A stretch of DNA of 64,000 nucleotides from Mucor racemosus (Eukaryota; Mucoromycota; Mucoromycetes; Mucorales; Mucoraceae), in assembly GCA_027405735.1 (NCBI GenBank), contig JAPEHQ010000006.1, positions 744,001 through 808,000 on the forward strand, written 5' to 3'. The notes below the pieces were generated by a model that was given only the letters and a program-made list of their open reading frames with translations, did no database searches and had not been told where the DNA came from. Below are positions 62,262 to 64,000 of the stretch, one piece after another; the stretch's first letter is position 1, and each line of letters begins with the position of its first letter. A program made the translations under genes and the position numbers.

Positions 62262-63491
62262 ATGAATTCTATGGAAGAAAAATCGCCAGTAGATCAAGCA
62301 AATGAATGCTTATATCGTATATTAGATAACCTAGAAGACGAAGAGCAAGATGAACAAGAAGATGAAGTTGAAGATGCTCAAAATGATGATATTTTATTCC
62401 CTTCATCTTCTACATTATTTACAGCAAATACGTTTATACCGACTCCATCAAAAGAACAGACCAAATCAAATATCAACAGCATTAAATCAACAAAGCAAGT
62501 AAATATATCTATTTCAGGACCACGGAACCCCAATATCCTATCTACTTTATTCTCATGTGAAGCAACGTGTATTCATTATTTGACATACAAACTTCAAAAT
62601 GAACAAGACAGCTACAGGCAGTTTGATCTAGATAAATTAGATGTCGTATTAAACCCAACTGGTATATTAAATATTAAATGCATTTTCTTATTGAATGGTT
62701 TAGAAAATAGCTTAGAACATCCTCCTTGGCTTCAAGTCGTATTAAATGTTGTAATGCGAAAATGTGGATTTAAACCATCAGATAAACCTAGCCTAAATGA
62801 TGAAAACCCCCTTTATTGCTTTGAGGTCAAGAAAGCATTTGTAACAACACCAATATCTTACGTATTAGATAAACAAGCACCTCATGGAACATTGGATACA
62901 TTTGAAGTCGTATTCAATATCACAAGCTCTAAACTAAAAGAGTTTCAAGCAAATTGGAAGAGAAGATTGACATTGGAAATCATGTCAGATTATTTAGAAG
63001 AAGCATTAACTGAAGTATTAATCAAGAAAACTTGCTACTTGTATCCACTTATCTTTAATAGTACATATGCAAAGAAGCTGACACAAAGTTTGCCTTATTT
63101 ACCACAAATTGCACAATCATTGCAAAAAATATACATTACATCTAGATCAACCATGTCTGTTACTAATCATGCTTTTAGTGAAAGCATTGAACAAAAAATG
63201 GACATAATAAAAAAAAATATAGACATTATGAGCCCTTGCAAACCCAACCAAGAGGCAACTAGCATTGCTACTACTACAACACCACAAGATAGGTTAAATG
63301 CTATAACACAAAATGATTCTATTTCTGAATATTTGACATTGGGCATGTATTACTCACTTAAAGCTGCTAACAAACCCGCAAAAACTAATTCAAATGCGTC
63401 AACATTTGATCCTCCAAATGCGCTTTGCTCAATTGCAAGACTATGGTCAGTTACTTGTTCTACAAGCTATGATGATGATGCTTTAATTTAA
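62262..63491 (+). CDS. Uncharacterised 409-aa protein
   Basis: One exon from MNSMEEKSPVDQ. An acidic Glu/Asp/Gln stretch (EDEEQDEQEDEVEDAQNDD, about residues 26-45) and a Ser/Thr-rich linker precede a globular part (SISGPRNPNILSTLFSCEA, PPWLQVVLNVVMRKCG, FEVVFNITSSKLKEF, LEEALTEVLIKKTCYLYPLI). No recognised domain. It looks real by composition and length. The frame is open 72 nt further upstream without ATG, so a 5' exon is possible. Confidence 0.78.
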   Translation: MNSMEEKSPVDQANECLYRILDNLEDEEQDEQEDEVEDAQNDDILFPSSSTLFTANTFIPTPSKEQTKSNINSIKSTKQVNISISGPRNPNILSTLFSCEATCIHYLTYKLQNEQDSYRQFDLDKLDVVLNPTGILNIKCIFLLNGLENSLEHPPWLQVVLNVVMRKCGFKPSDKPSLNDENPLYCFEVKKAFVTTPISYVLDKQAPHGTLDTFEVVFNITSSKLKEFQANWKRRLTLEIMSDYLEEALTEVLIKKTCYLYPLIFNSTYAKKLTQSLPYLPQIAQSLQKIYITSRSTMSVTNHAFSESIEQKMDIIKKNIDIMSPCKPNQEATSIATTTTPQDRLNAITQNDSISEYLTLGMYYSLKAANKPAKTNSNASTFDPPNALCSIARLWSVTCSTSYDDDALI

Positions 63492-63605
63492 AAAAGAATT
63501 ATCTATTCTAAAAAAAAAAAAAAGAATAGTTGCTTTAATATATATATGTACAAGAGAGAGAAAAACGTCTATATTATAAGAATAATAATAATAATAATAA
63601 AGGAT

Positions 63606-64000
63606 TTATGATATTCCCAATGATCTTTTTGAAAATTCATAGACGGCATAACTGATACTAATTGAAGGCACAACTTTGAATAAAGTTGGACCAAGTCCTT
63701 TATAGAATCCTCGGACACCATCAGCTCTATAAGTTTTACGAGCTACATCCCAAGCTGAAGTGTATGTATAAGGATGACCAGGTGTTCCTTGAGCTTGTAA
63801 TCTGAAACAAAGTAATTAGAAAAATTGCGCATTTTTGAATATTAAACTGAGCCCTTACCTAGTTCTAATCATGTTTAAAGGATAAACGCTACTTGCTCCA
63901 ATAGATCCACTGACCATACCACACATCCATAATACCAACACATTAGGATGTGCTTTTTCACCTTGAGGTAATCCTTGATGAGCACCAGCCTTATCCATTG
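63606..64000 (-). CDS. Mitochondrial carrier, C-terminal part
   Basis: Two exons are visible on the minus strand: 64000-63859 (open at the window edge) and 63801-63606. Inner-membrane solute carrier (SLC25 family). The third repeat carries a Px[DN]xx[RK]-like motif (VYPLNMIRTRLQAQG) and the GFYKGLGPTLFKVVPSISIS signature, ending FSKRSLGIS. The sequence is closest in style to the Ca-dependent ATP-Mg/Pi (SCaMC/Sal1) group, but the N-terminal part needed to decide is outside the window. Confidence 0.85.

Overview
The window looks like nuclear DNA of an early-diverging fungus, most likely Mucoromycota (Mucorales-like). It is very AT-rich. Most genes carry several short introns (about 50-70 nt, GTAAG/GTATG donors, TAG/CAG acceptors). 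The gene set is typical of fungi: SUR7/PalI, Kre9/Knh1-like secretory proteins, SCS7, Esa1, Bud22, Pop5, SDH3 and a PL14 polysaccharide-lyase-like protein. Genus and species cannot be decided from the sequence alone.

Layout: 1-520 holds the 3' end of a PL14-like gene. 521-10189 is mostly non-coding, with a tRNA-Ala on the minus strand and copy A of a roughly 5 kb dispersed repeat. 10190-17867 is a gene block: an unknown 798-aa membrane-anchored protein, a small acidic ORF, a four-Myb-repeat SNAPC4-like factor and Bud22. 18102-30850 is a repeat nest. It holds a broken F-box/LRR-like gene, repeat copy B with a Tc1 transposon inside it, a hAT-like MITE candidate, solo LTRs, and repeat copy C carrying one solo LTR nested inside another. 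31799-42223 is gene-rich: aldo-keto reductase, Pop5, a frameshifted ORF, a beta-trefoil lectin, a PA-TM-RING E3, an Sds3-like protein and a Cys-rich membrane protein. 42856-44825 is an inverted repeat copy interrupted by a 5'-truncated LINE. 45267-56320 holds a Kre9-like membrane protein, SCS7-like hydroxylase, SUR7/PalI, SEM1, a small basic protein and a secreted Kre9-like protein. After another repeat copy (57655-59015) come ESA1, SDH3 (divergent from ESA1), an unknown 409-aa protein and the end of a mitochondrial carrier gene.

Functional themes: RNA biogenesis (SNAPC4-like, Bud22, Pop5, tRNA), chromatin (Esa1, Sds3-like), membrane, wall and sphingolipid biology (SCS7, SUR7, Kre9-like proteins), protein turnover (PA-TM-RING, Sem1) and mitochondria (SDH3, carrier). 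They are neighbours but not an operon-like unit. The most unusual content is the repeat nest. A dispersed repeat carries an exon clearly related to the last WD repeat of cytoplasmic dynein intermediate chain, and comparison of its copies gives clean empty/filled sites that date the Tc1 and LTR insertions. I saw no CRISPR array, rRNA or bacterial-type system.
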